From positions 2,248,001 through 2,312,000 of the forward strand of contig NZ_CP058908.1 in the NCBI RefSeq assembly GCF_021432765.1: 64,000 nt of DNA. Direction: 5' to 3'. The DNA is from Pseudomonas phenolilytica (GTDB taxonomy: Bacteria > Pseudomonadota > Gammaproteobacteria > Pseudomonadales > Pseudomonadaceae). Under the pieces are notes generated by a model, which ran no database searches, was not told the DNA's origin, and saw only the letters and a program-made list of their open reading frames with translations. The translations under genes and the position numbers were made by a program. Within the stretch, counting starts at the first letter, position 1; every line of letters starts with the position of its first letter. Shown one piece after another: positions 10,901 to 18,719 of this stretch.

Positions 10901-12481
10901 GAGCGTATGCCGCTGACCGCCAACGGCAAGCTCGACCCGCGGCGGCTGCCGCCGGTGGAACTGGCCGACAGCGCCGTGCTGGTGGCGCCGGCGGACGAGC
11001 TGGAAGCGGCGGTGCTGGCGATCTGGCAGGGTGTGCTCGAGCAGCCGCTGGGGGTGGAGAGCGACTTCTTCGCCCTCGGCGGCGATTCGATCCTGAGCAT
11101 CCAGCTGACCACCCGCCTGCGCGATGCCGGGCATGCCTGCACGGTCAGGGAAGTGTTCGAGGCGCGCACCGTGCGCCGCCTGTGCCGGGTGCTCGGCCAG
11201 CCGCGCGAACGGGTGGCGATCCGTGCCGAGCAGGGCGTGCTGGAGGGCGAAGCCTTCGCCCTGCAACCGATCCAGCAGTGGTTCTTCGAGCAACCGTTCG
11301 CCAGCCCGCAACACTGGAATCAGGGCGTGGTGCTGCGTCTGCCGGCCGCCATCGAGGTGGCGCAGCTGATGGATTGCATGCGCCAGCTGCTGGGTCATCA
11401 CGACGCGCTGCGCCTGGCGGTCGCTGCGCGCGGCCAGCGCTATCTGACACATGTGAAATTGAGCGAGCCGGCGCGGCTCGATGCGGCAACGCTCGGCGAG
11501 GAAGGCTTGCAGCAGGCGCTGACCGAGCTGCAGGCGCACCTTCAGCCGGCGCAGGGGCGCCACTTGGCCTGGGCGTTGATCGACAACCTCGCCGGCGGTA
11601 CGCGCGGGCTGTTCATCGCCGTGCATCATCTGGCGATCGACGCGGTGTCCTGGCGCATCCTGGTCGATGACCTGCGCCGGCTCGCACACGGCGAGGCGCT
11701 GCCGGCCAAGACCAGCAGCTACCGCCAGTGGGGCGAGGGGCTGGCCGCCTATGCCCGTCGTGCCGAAGCGCAGCTGCCGTACTGGCAGGCCGAACTCGCC
11801 GGTATGCCCGAGACAGCGTCGGCGGGCTGGGCGGGTAGCGGCGCGCCGCGTGAACAGAAGCTGGAACTGAGCGAGGCACTGACGCGGCGGCTGCAAGAGG
11901 CCACCCGGCACTTCGCGGTGGACATGCGCGAGCTGCTGCTGGCCGCGCTGACCCGCGCGCTGCACGACCTCGGGCTGGGCGAGCGGCAGTGGATCATGCT
12001 CGAAGGCCACGGCCGCGAGGCCATCGACCCGGCGCTGGATGTCAGCCGCACGGTCGGCTGGTTCACCAGCATGTTCCCGCTGGCGCTGCGCGATCAGGCG
12101 GACTGGCCGCAGCTGCTGCGCCACGTCGCCGAGCAGCTGCGACGGGTGCCGGACAAGGGCGTCGGCTACCTGCCGCTGCGCGCCAATCCCGAGTATCGAG
12201 CGCAGCTGCCGCTGCCGGCGGTAGCCCTCAACTACCTCGGTGTCTACCAGAGCGGCACGGATGCCTGGCAGGCACTGCCCATCGCCCCCGGCCGGCCGAG
12301 CGCGACGGACAACCCCTCGGCGGAGCTGATCAGCCTGCACGGCGGCGTGTTCGACGGACGCCTGACCCTGCGGCAGATCGGCAACCTGCGCGCCGAGCTG
12401 AACGATCGGCTGCTGGCGCTGCTGCAGGGCAACCTGCTGGCGCTGGCCGAACGCGCGGAGGTCAGCCATGAACAGGCTTGA
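7913..12481 (+). CDS. amoG: NRPS docking-C-A-PCP-epimerase (AmoG-like)
   Basis: This is a 1522-aa NRPS. Residues 1-65 resemble a TubC-type N-terminal docking domain (ALTPELGQLIRTHRDAIVR). The condensation domain (about 70-510) has HHIISDG at 206-212. The adenylation domain (about 540-1030) has A3 VIYTSGSTGLPKG from 680 and A5 DMYGPTE from 809. The carrier has Ser1059 in LGGDSILS. The C-terminal domain (about 1080-1515) carries epimerase-type motifs: PIQQWFFEQ, HHLAIDAVSWRIL (H1238, H1239, D1243), EGHGRE, RTVGWFTSMFPL and NYLG. My hand-read code is DAMIGGMVTK, which I cannot match to a known residue. Glycines at 299 and 301 suggest a roomy pocket, compatible with Phe or Trp. There is no thioesterase domain, so chain release is unexplained. 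It overlaps amoH by 14 nt. Confidence 0.88.
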   Translation: MHDNIIGLLRQLAGQGVHLALNAEDQLVSQSSREALTPELGQLIRTHRDAIVRCLRARQAFDAPIEPTHAEVGPLSSSQSGLWFIEQYQEHSHLYNMPVFFRLSGELDVAALEFAFDALVQRHASLRTRFVRNAEGKGEQQIVAHRGFALVHEDFTGLEESAREARVAERVREEIERPFDLANGELTRVHLLRLGAREHVLLINQHHIISDGWSVKNMFADLKTAFLAYQNRQPLDWGEPPLTFIDYAHWFNSPLFRDYHAEYKPFWVERLAGIPEVHSLPLDRPRPAQQTSGGALVFSTIDNGLWARFKQLCQRHSASPFIGLHALFALLLARHSGERDIVVGTPLAYRERPDIEALVGFFVNTLVLRTQLPEQQSFSDYLRQCRQDDLEAFDHQLYRFEALGEALGMDRHTAINPIFQIMLVYQARVDFNDLIPGCAAVEETSPALPAKTDISVKVTELMDAVRVDWLYATALFERSTVEGYASRLLRLLQAVVADPEQDIWQLPLLDDELLRATGERLAALPAGYPHGLTPLSLFEDWTRRQPQAVALHEGAGHISYAELDARANRLAHWLQAEGCQPGALVGVLARRENAFAVAALAVWKAGCAYVPLDPDYPAERIAHIVSDAGLDLLLGAGAAPFALGELRWVDLHDPELGAQLDARSPTAPPRSDAPQQLAQVIYTSGSTGLPKGVMIEHGALANLLLDHGRRLAIGPGDRMLACMSLSFDAGNMCALLPLSHGACLRWADPGEGLLDEIERTHTTHMIFATALLATLPARPLPSMKAVGFGGEACPPMLAERWGRQFRLIDMYGPTEATVTALTKLIEPDATPSIGRPIDGMQALVLDAHGRLCPVGVPGELCLAGLGLARGYLNQPQRTAAVFREHEIAGVTVRLYHTGDRARLLANGDYQYLGRIDEQLKLRGYRIEPGEIEAQLSISCPALQQVKVIVARQGQRQALVAYASVKAGEAMPDADAILQDVARRLPEYMLPVRLILLERMPLTANGKLDPRRLPPVELADSAVLVAPADELEAAVLAIWQGVLEQPLGVESDFFALGGDSILSIQLTTRLRDAGHACTVREVFEARTVRRLCRVLGQPRERVAIRAEQGVLEGEAFALQPIQQWFFEQPFASPQHWNQGVVLRLPAAIEVAQLMDCMRQLLGHHDALRLAVAARGQRYLTHVKLSEPARLDAATLGEEGLQQALTELQAHLQPAQGRHLAWALIDNLAGGTRGLFIAVHHLAIDAVSWRILVDDLRRLAHGEALPAKTSSYRQWGEGLAAYARRAEAQLPYWQAELAGMPETASAGWAGSGAPREQKLELSEALTRRLQEATRHFAVDMRELLLAALTRALHDLGLGERQWIMLEGHGREAIDPALDVSRTVGWFTSMFPLALRDQADWPQLLRHVAEQLRRVPDKGVGYLPLRANPEYRAQLPLPAVALNYLGVYQSGTDAWQALPIAPGRPSATDNPSAELISLHGGVFDGRLTLRQIGNLRAELNDRLLALLQGNLLALAERAEVSHEQA

Positions 12482-13913
12482 GCGGCACTTCACCGAGCAG
12501 TTCCAGTGTCATGCCGCGCGCCCGGCGCTGGGTTGCCTGGGCGACAGCTTCAGCTACGCCGAGCTGCAGGCGCGGGTCGCGGCCATCGCCATGCAGCTGC
12601 GCCAGTGCGGTCTGCGGGCCGGCGAGCGGGTCGGCATCCACCTGCAACGCTCGCCGGATCTGGTCGCCAGCGTGCTCGCCTGCCTGCGCGAAGGGTTGTG
12701 CTTCGTGCCGCTGGAGCCGGAATTCCCGCACGAACGGCTGCAGGGCATCGCCAGCGATGCGCAGCTGAGTCTTGTGCTGCAGGAGCAGCCGGTGGCGTTT
12801 GCGCAGCCGACCTGGCAGCTGCGCCCGGGCCTCGCCGGCGAGCTGGAATGGCCCGAACAGGCCGAGCGCCTGCCGGCGTACATGATGTTCACTTCCGGCT
12901 CCACCGGCCGGCCCAAGGGTGTGGTGATCAACCGCGCCGCGCTGGCCAACTTCCTCGCCGCGGCGACCGCGCGCCTCGGCATCGGCCCGGCGACGCGCTG
13001 GCTGTTCACCACCACCCCGGCGTTCGATATCTCGCTGCTGGAGATGCTCGGCCCGCTGTGGAGCGGCGGCTATGTCGAGGTGATCTGCGCGCCGACCCAC
13101 AAGGACCCGGTCGAGCTGCTGCAAGTGCTCGCGCGGCGCAGCGATCTCAACACCCTGCAGGCCACCCCGGCGTTCTGGCGCATGCTGCTCAAGGCCGGCT
13201 GGCAGGGCCGGCCCGGACTGCGGGCGCTGTGTGGCGGCGAGGCGCTGGATGCCACGCTGGCGACCCGGCTGGGCGGCTGCGTCGGCGAATTGTGGAACTG
13301 CTATGGGCCGACCGAGGCGACGGTGTGGTCGTTGATGGCGCGTATCGAACTGCCGCTCGAGGAGGCCGGCGTGCTGCTGCGCCAGTCGCTGGACGGCTAC
13401 CGTCACTGGCTGCTGGACGAGCACGGCGAAGCCGTCGCGCTGGGCGGCGAGGGCGAGCTGTGCATTGAGGGGCCGTCGCTGGCCGACGGCTACTGGCAGC
13501 GCGACGACCTCACCGCGCAGGCCTTCATCGACTGGCACGGCAGGCGGCTGTATCGCACCGGCGACCGGGCGCGCCGCGTCGGCGAGGATGTCTACCTGTA
13601 CTGCGGACGGCGTGACGACCAGATCAAGCTGCGCGGTTTTCGCATCGAACTGGGCGAGATCGAGGCCAGCCTGCGCCGGCTGGCCGGCGTGCAGGACGCC
13701 GCGGTGCGGCTGCATGGCGAAGGCGATGAGGCCTGTCTGGTCGGCTATGTGGAATTGCGCGAGGCCGGGGCGCTGAGTCGGGTGGCGATCCGGCGCGAGC
13801 TGCAGCGCAGTCTGCCGCACTACATGGTGCCGGGGCGGATTGTGTTGCTGGAGTGTTTGCCGAAGACGGCCAGCGGGAAGATTGATCGTAAGCGGTTGGT
13901 CGAGGTGGTTTGA
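12468..13913 (+). CDS. amoH: Stand-alone NRPS adenylation domain, predicted glycine-specific (AmoH-like)
   Basis: This is a 481-aa free adenylation enzyme without carrier or condensation domain. It has A3 MMFTSGSTGRPKG from residue 139, A5 NCYGPTE from 277, the A8 hinge GRRDDQIKLRGFRIELGEIE, and the A10 ASGKIDRKRL near the C-terminus. The hand-aligned specificity code DILQLGCVWK differs from the classic glycine code DILQLGLIWK at two positions, so glycine is the likely substrate. It must load a carrier in trans, either in AmoF or AmoG. This would explain an optional glycine as in amonabactins P750/T789. The gene starts inside the amoG 3' end behind a GGAG site and ends the operon. Confidence 0.85.
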   Translation: MNRLERHFTEQFQCHAARPALGCLGDSFSYAELQARVAAIAMQLRQCGLRAGERVGIHLQRSPDLVASVLACLREGLCFVPLEPEFPHERLQGIASDAQLSLVLQEQPVAFAQPTWQLRPGLAGELEWPEQAERLPAYMMFTSGSTGRPKGVVINRAALANFLAAATARLGIGPATRWLFTTTPAFDISLLEMLGPLWSGGYVEVICAPTHKDPVELLQVLARRSDLNTLQATPAFWRMLLKAGWQGRPGLRALCGGEALDATLATRLGGCVGELWNCYGPTEATVWSLMARIELPLEEAGVLLRQSLDGYRHWLLDEHGEAVALGGEGELCIEGPSLADGYWQRDDLTAQAFIDWHGRRLYRTGDRARRVGEDVYLYCGRRDDQIKLRGFRIELGEIEASLRRLAGVQDAAVRLHGEGDEACLVGYVELREAGALSRVAIRRELQRSLPHYMVPGRIVLLECLPKTASGKIDRKRLVEVV

Positions 13914-13993
13914 GGGGGTGTTTTGTAGCTTGTCGGTCGGAAGACTGGGCGATTACCGCGTGTGCCTGCACTCCGGGTTTCGACCCCTCGGCC

Positions 13994-14545
13994 GAGTCAC
14001 TTTCTCTTTGCTCCGGATCGCCGGCCGGCGCGAAAGAGAAAGTAACCAAAGAGAAAGCGCGCCCAACATCCGGGTTTTGCTACGCAGAACTTGGCGCCCC
14101 CTCATGAAGGGACGTCCCTGCCTAGGCGGCCCCGTCCCTCATGACTCGCTCGTCGTCCATGCCTCGCGGCTCCCTGCGCGACACCTCCACTCGGCCTCCC
14201 GACGGGGAAGGGGGCCGGGTCGCCTGAAAGATCGAGAAGCAAGCTTCACTGTGCTTGGCTTTGGCTTTGGCTTTGGCTTTGGCTTTGGCTTTGGCTTTGG
14301 CTTTGCTTTTTCTCTGCACGGCCTGTCAGGCGGCACCCACCGCCCCTTTCAGGAGGGTGAGTGGAATCGTTGCGTAGAGGGGCGAGCCGCAGGGATGCGG
14401 CGAGAGTCGTAAAGGGCCAGGGATGGCCCTTGTACGACGACCCTCGGAGTGGCGATGGAGCGAACGAACCCCGGCGCAGCCGGGGCCGGATGTAGGGGCA
14501 AGCGGTTTTGGTTACTTTTGCCGCGATTGGCAAAAGTGACTCGCC
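13994..14545. repeat. Intergenic element bracketed by inverted GAGTCACTTT...AAAGTAACCAAA ends
   Basis: The 890 bases between amoH (ends 13913) and the leftward fepB-like gene (ends 14804) hold no convincing gene. Near 13994-14058, GAGTCACTTTCTCTTTG is followed by CGAAAGAGAAAGTAACC, forming an 11-bp hairpin (ACTTTCTCTTT / AAAGAGAAAGT). At 14505-14545 a related sequence appears in inverse orientation: GGTTACTTTTGCC...GGCAAAAGTGACTCGCC, with a 9-bp hairpin. The two ends together look like the terminal inverted repeats of a roughly 550-bp repetitive element. It contains the hexamer tandem array and short spurious frames only. Confidence 0.6.
14255..14302. repeat. Hexanucleotide tandem array (TTGGCT)8
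   Basis: Eight perfect head-to-tail copies of TTGGCT (48 bp), then a degenerate TTGCTTTTT. No coding frame around it is credible: the minus-strand translation is only an Ala-Lys or Pro-Lys run. Perfect hexamer arrays are prone to slippage, so the copy number may vary between strains. Confidence 0.95.
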
Positions 14546-14786
14546 CAGCAGGGCGAAACCATGTTGTCAGGCAACTCGCCAATCGCTTCGAAAGCAAACC
14601 GTCATTCACCTGCAGTCCGGGCCGAGGAAAGCGCGGCGTCATACACCGAGGCACACGCCGGAACCCATCTTAAACAAGGTGGAAAACGCTGCGCGGTTTT
14701 CCTCCCTACGGTTGCCAAAAGGCACTCGCCCAGCAGGGCGAAACCAAGCCCTCAAGCGGCTCGCGAATCGCTATAAACGCAAACTT
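14527..14786. repeat. Pair of imperfect direct repeats, about 75 bp each
   Basis: Copy A is at 14527-14601 and copy B at about 14713-14786. Both contain a short TTGGCAAAAG- or TTGCCAAAAG-like start, then the shared core ACTCGCCCAGCAGGGCGAAA, then a similar tail ending near CGCAAAC or AGCAAAC. They are the right-hand part of the same repeat-rich spacer. No gene is seen between them. Confidence 0.65.
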
Positions 14787-14803
14787 TCAATTCACCCCGA
14801 TCC

Positions 14804-15748
14804 TCAATCCTTCACCACCGGCTCAGCCTCCGCCTTACCCAACAACCCCTCGATATCCTCGATCACCTGCAGCGCCGCCATCGGCCCGCCAAGCGAAGTC
14901 CACAACGACCCGTCCACCGCACCGAAGCGCTTCGCCTGAATGGCCGACAGTTGACGGAAGGCCGGCGTCTGCTCGGCCTGATTCATCGCCTCGACCGCCT
15001 CGCCGCTGGTCGCCAGCGTGCCGATCACCAGCCAGTCGGCGTCGAGCAGTTCCAGCGATTCCAGGCTCAGCGCCATCGAATGGGTGTGACCGCGGTCCTG
15101 CTGGTGAGCGGGGCGGAGCAGCCCGACGTCTTCGGCGACGGTGCTGGCGAAGGCATCCTTGAACATGTACGACGGCCCTTTGGGATTCCAGCGCACGATG
15201 CTCAGCGTTTCGCCCTGATGGGCCGCCAGACGCTGGCGCGCGGCTTCGACCCGTGCGCGATAGCGCTCCAGCACGGCCTTGGCTTCGGCTTCCTTGTTCA
15301 GCGCCTGCGCGGTGCGCTGCATGCTTTCCTGCCAGGGGCGTGCCCAGTTGAAGGTGATCACCGTCGGCGCGATCTCGTTGAGGATCGCCAGCTGCTCCGG
15401 CTTCACCGGGCCGGTGAGGATCAGGTCGGGTTCCAGTTCCAGCAGAGTCTCCAGATTGGGGTTGTCGATGTCGCCGACCACCTCGATGCCGGCCGGCAGC
15501 TTGCCGTCCAGATAGCGTGGCGGCGCGGCCTGGCCGCGGCCGTTGATGGTGCCGACCGGGGTGACGCCGAGGGTCAGTGCGGTGTCCAGGTCGATCTCGC
15601 TGAGGGTGATCACCCGCTGGGGTGCTTCCGGCACGGTGACCGTGTTGCCCATGGCGTCGGTCACCTGGCGGGTGTCGGCGTAGGCGGGCAGGGCGAGCAG
15701 GCCGGCGAGCAGCACGGCGACGAGGCTGCGGTGCATCTTCAGGGTCAT
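14804..15748 (-). CDS. Iron-siderophore ABC transporter, periplasmic binding protein (FepB/FhuD family)
   Basis: A 314-aa exported protein with signal peptide MHRSLVAVLLAGLLALPAYA near its start, followed by the periplasmic binding fold: VITLSEIDLDTALTLGVTPVG, LETLLELEPDLILTG, then a C-terminal lobe. It would capture the ferric siderophore after TonB-dependent import and pass it to the permease. The ATG at 15748 overlaps the stop of the upstream ATPase gene (ATGA). The frame remains open upstream inside that gene, but only this start gives a signal peptide. It is the last gene of the leftward uptake operon. Confidence 0.88.
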   Translation of the reverse strand: MTLKMHRSLVAVLLAGLLALPAYADTRQVTDAMGNTVTVPEAPQRVITLSEIDLDTALTLGVTPVGTINGRGQAAPPRYLDGKLPAGIEVVGDIDNPNLETLLELEPDLILTGPVKPEQLAILNEIAPTVITFNWARPWQESMQRTAQALNKEAEAKAVLERYRARVEAARQRLAAHQGETLSIVRWNPKGPSYMFKDAFASTVAEDVGLLRPAHQQDRGHTHSMALSLESLELLDADWLVIGTLATSGEAVEAMNQAEQTPAFRQLSAIQAKRFGAVDGSLWTSLGGPMAALQVIEDIEGLLGKAEAEPVVKD

Positions 15749-16581
15749 TGCATGCGTTCCTTTTCGGGGTGTTCGTGGCGCAGCGGTTGCGGTGCGACGT
15801 GGCTCTGGCGGCGGCGTGGCACGATCACCGGAGCGCCGTCGCCGGGAGCGTGGAGGATGTCCACGTCGGTGTCGTAGAGGCGGTCGACCAGCGCCTTGGT
15901 CATCACCTGCCGCGCCGGGCCGATGGCCTGCACGCGGCCGTCGGCCAGGGCAATCAGCTCGTCGCAATAGCGCGCGGCGATGCCGAGGTCGTGGATCACG
16001 ATGAGCACCGTGCGCCCGGCGGCGGCGATGCCGTGTACCGCCTCCATCACCTCGGCCTGGTGGCCGATATCCAGTGCGCTGGTGGGTTCGTCGAGCAGGA
16101 TCAGGTCGGTGTTCTGCGCCAGGATCATGCCCAGCCAGGCCCGTTGCGCCTGGCCGCCGGAGAGCGAGGAGGCGCTGCGCTGCCAGATGGCGTCGAGCTG
16201 CATCGCCTCGCGGGCGCGGGCGACCTGATCGGCGTCTTCCTCGCTCCACTGGTTGAACCAGCCCTGATGCGGGTGACGGCCGTACTGCACCAGTTGCTCG
16301 ACGCGAATGCCCTCGGCCAGCACCGGGCGTTGCGGCAGGAAGGCCAGCTCGCGCGCCAGCGCCTTGAGCGAATAGTGCGTCAGTGGCTTGCCGTGGATCT
16401 CCACCGTGCCGCGTTGCAAAGGCAGCTGGCGGGCCAGCAGCTTGAGCAGGGTGGATTTGCCGCTGCCGTTGGGGCCGACGATGCCGATCAGCTTGCCGCG
16501 CGGCAGGCTGAAGGACACGTCGTCGAGCACGACCTTGTCCTGATAGGCGAAATGCAGGTTTGCTGCACGCAGGGCAGTCAT
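15745..16581 (-). CDS. Iron-siderophore ABC transporter, ATPase subunit (FepC family)
   Basis: A 278-aa ABC ATPase that energises import of ferric siderophore across the inner membrane. It has Walker A GPNGSGKST near residue 36, the ABC signature LSGGQAQRAW near 140, Walker B LILLDEPTSALD, and the switch histidine in VIHDLG. Length and order (permease, permease, ATPase, binding protein) are typical of FepDGC-B sets. It overlaps its neighbours by 1 nt (TGATG) and 4 nt (ATGA), so the subunits are probably translated in coupled fashion. Confidence 0.93.
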   Translation of the reverse strand: MTALRAANLHFAYQDKVVLDDVSFSLPRGKLIGIVGPNGSGKSTLLKLLARQLPLQRGTVEIHGKPLTHYSLKALARELAFLPQRPVLAEGIRVEQLVQYGRHPHQGWFNQWSEEDADQVARAREAMQLDAIWQRSASSLSGGQAQRAWLGMILAQNTDLILLDEPTSALDIGHQAEVMEAVHGIAAAGRTVLIVIHDLGIAARYCDELIALADGRVQAIGPARQVMTKALVDRLYDTDVDILHAPGDGAPVIVPRRRQSHVAPQPLRHEHPEKERMQ

Positions 16582-17627
16582 CAGTCAGCTCCTCGTCTGT
16601 CCTTGATCAAGAGGCCGAGCAGCAGGATGCCGCCGAGCAGGCGCGTCATGATTCCGGTGGGGATTTCCTCGGGCTGGGCGAGCACACGCACCAGCGTGTC
16701 GCTGCCGAGCAGCAGCAGCGCGCCGCACAGCGCCGACAGCCAGATCGGCGCGAGATTGTCGCGCGCCAGCCACGAGGCGAGGATCGGCGCGGCCATGGCG
16801 ATGAACACCACCGGCCCGCCGATGGCGGTGCCCAGCGCCGCTACCAGGATCGCCAGGGCGAGCACGCCGAGCTGGATCATCGGCACGCGGATGCCGAGAT
16901 TCTGTGCGGTGGCGTCGCCGAAGCGCAGCAGCGCCAGCGGCCGGTTGACCAGCGCCAGCAGCGGGCAGAGCAGCGCCAGCAGCACCGCGATGGGGCTGAC
17001 CGTCTGGTAGCTGATGCCGGCGAAGTGGCCCATCGTCCACAGGTAGATGCTGCCCAGATGTACCAGCGGCTGGGTCGACATGGCGAAGTCGCCGATGGCG
17101 CCGAGCAGCTCGGACAGCGCAATGCCGATGACGATAAACAGATAGCCCTGCTCGCCGGGACGCCGGCACAGGGCAAACAGCGCGGCGGCGGCGAGCAGGG
17201 CGCCGAGCGGCGAAGCCCACCAGGGCCAGTTGCCGAGCGTCAGGTAAAGGGCGAAGGCGACCACGGCGAGCGACGCGCCTTCGTTCACGCCGATCATGTC
17301 CGGCGTGGCCAGGCGGTTGCGTACCAGGGTCTGGATCAGGCAGCCGGCCATGCCCATGGCCAGTCCGGCGACGATGGCCGCCGTGACCCGCGGCAGGCGC
17401 AGCTTGAACACCATGATCTCCTGCAGCTTGCTGCCGCGACCGGCGAGCGTGGCGATCACGTCGCGCACACCGAGGCTGCCGCTGCCCAGGCTGATCGCCA
17501 GCACCGCGAGGGCGACCAGCAGCAGCGCCAGCAGGCCGAACATCAGCCAGTTGCGCCGGTGCAGCAGCAGGCTCAGGCCGCCGATGCGCAGCGTCCAGAC
17601 GCCGGAAGGATTGGCAATGGGCGGCAT
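16581..17627 (-). CDS. Iron-siderophore ABC permease (FepG/FecCD family)
   Basis: A 348-aa integral membrane protein of the FecCD permease family, with many hydrophobic helices. Family signatures include LRLPRVTAAIVAGLAMGMAG, NRLATPDMIGVNEGA, the GGPVVFIAMAAPILASWLAR coupling region and GSDTLVRVL. With the neighbouring permease it would form the heterodimeric inner-membrane channel of the ferric-siderophore importer. It lies 3 nt downstream of that gene and overlaps the ATPase gene by one base. Confidence 0.91.
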   Translation of the reverse strand: MPPIANPSGVWTLRIGGLSLLLHRRNWLMFGLLALLLVALAVLAISLGSGSLGVRDVIATLAGRGSKLQEIMVFKLRLPRVTAAIVAGLAMGMAGCLIQTLVRNRLATPDMIGVNEGASLAVVAFALYLTLGNWPWWASPLGALLAAAALFALCRRPGEQGYLFIVIGIALSELLGAIGDFAMSTQPLVHLGSIYLWTMGHFAGISYQTVSPIAVLLALLCPLLALVNRPLALLRFGDATAQNLGIRVPMIQLGVLALAILVAALGTAIGGPVVFIAMAAPILASWLARDNLAPIWLSALCGALLLLGSDTLVRVLAQPEEIPTGIMTRLLGGILLLGLLIKDRRGAD

Positions 17628-17630
17628 CGG

Positions 17631-18665
17631 TTACCTCACCGTCAGCAGTGAACGGAAGCCACCGCGCAGCACGATGGCGATCAGCGCCGGCGCGCCGAGT
17701 GCCGCCAGCAGCGTGCCGACCGGCAGCTCGTAGGGTTGCAGCAGCCAGCGCGCGAGCACGTCGGCGGCGAGCAGGAAGAGCATGCCGAACAGCGTGGAGA
17801 ACAGCAGCTGGCGCAACAGCGCCACCGGCTCGAGCAGCCGCGCGCAGTAGGCAGCGAGGAAACCGACGAAGCCCACCGGGCCGGCCAGGGAAATGGCGCA
17901 GGCCGTGAGCAGGGTGGACGCCGCCAGCACGCCGAGACGCACCCAGCTGGTGTGGATGCCCAGCGCGCGTGCCTGGCTGTCGCCCATCTGCATCAGCGTC
18001 AGCTGCCGGCACAGCAGTGCCGCGAGGATCAGTCCGAGCACGGCGAGCGGGGCGACGGTGGCGAGCGCGTCGAGGCGCGAGGCGGACAGCGAGCCAAGGT
18101 TCCAGAAACGGAACTGTTCGAGCGCCACGCGGGTGGATAGCAGCAGGTAGTTCGCCAGTCCGCCGAAGATGGCGCCCAGCGCCACGCCGGCGAGAATCAG
18201 CTTGAGCGGGCTGGCCTGGCCGAGCATCAGGCCGATGCCGAGTACGACCAGATTGCCCAGCAGCGCGCCGAGCCCCGACCAGAGCAGGTAGCCCTGGGTC
18301 GACTCGACGCCGAAATAGATCAGGCCGATCACCAACCCGAGTACCGCACCGGCATTCACGCCGAGCAGGCCGGGTTCGGCCAGGGGGTTGCGCGTCGCGC
18401 TCTGCAGCAGCGAGGCGGCGATCGCCAGACTGGCGCCGACCACCAGCGCGGCGAAGGTGCGCGGCAGACGCAGGGTATCGACGACCATCGCCAGCTTGTC
18501 GTCCGCCACGTACTCGGGCGCCCCGAGCAGGTAGCCGAGCACGGATTCGGCGCCATACACGCCGGCGCCGGTGGCCAGCGAAAGGGCTAGCAACACCAGC
18601 AGAAGGCCGCCCCCGGCAACGAGGGTGGCCTTCTGGAATGCCGGCATCGTCGAATCAGTTGGCAT
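17631..18665 (-). CDS. Iron-siderophore ABC permease (FepD/FecCD family)
   Basis: A 344-aa FecCD-type permease with LRLPRTFAALVVGASLAIAA, NPLAEPGLLGVNAGAVLG, and the GPVGFVGFLAAYCARLL coupling motif. It is partner of the adjacent FepG-like permease. It begins 54 nt after the TonB-dependent receptor gene on the same strand, so a single transcript is likely. A second in-frame ATG at 18647 is possible, as no strong ribosome-binding site decides between the two. Confidence 0.9.
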   Translation of the reverse strand: MPTDSTMPAFQKATLVAGGGLLLVLLALSLATGAGVYGAESVLGYLLGAPEYVADDKLAMVVDTLRLPRTFAALVVGASLAIAASLLQSATRNPLAEPGLLGVNAGAVLGLVIGLIYFGVESTQGYLLWSGLGALLGNLVVLGIGLMLGQASPLKLILAGVALGAIFGGLANYLLLSTRVALEQFRFWNLGSLSASRLDALATVAPLAVLGLILAALLCRQLTLMQMGDSQARALGIHTSWVRLGVLAASTLLTACAISLAGPVGFVGFLAAYCARLLEPVALLRQLLFSTLFGMLFLLAADVLARWLLQPYELPVGTLLAALGAPALIAIVLRGGFRSLLTVR

Positions 18666-18719
18666 GGTTCATCGGTCTTTGGCTCCGGTAGCCCGGCGTT
18701 GCCGCCGGGCCGGGATGGG

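Noticed and set aside
7853..12493. A 1546-aa minus-strand open frame opposite amoG
   Set aside because: This is the usual GC-rich shadow frame of a long coding gene; the plus strand has full NRPS motifs.
4032..13913. Thioesterase or second PCP in the NRPS genes
   Set aside because: I searched for a GxSxG region after the AmoG carrier and in AmoH; only epimerase and adenylation motifs are present.
14122..14533. Minus-strand frames rich in Ala-Lys, Pro-Lys or Ser-Gln through the hexamer array
   Set aside because: They are translations of the TTGGCT tandem repeat in three frames, with no ribosome-binding site or conserved flanks.
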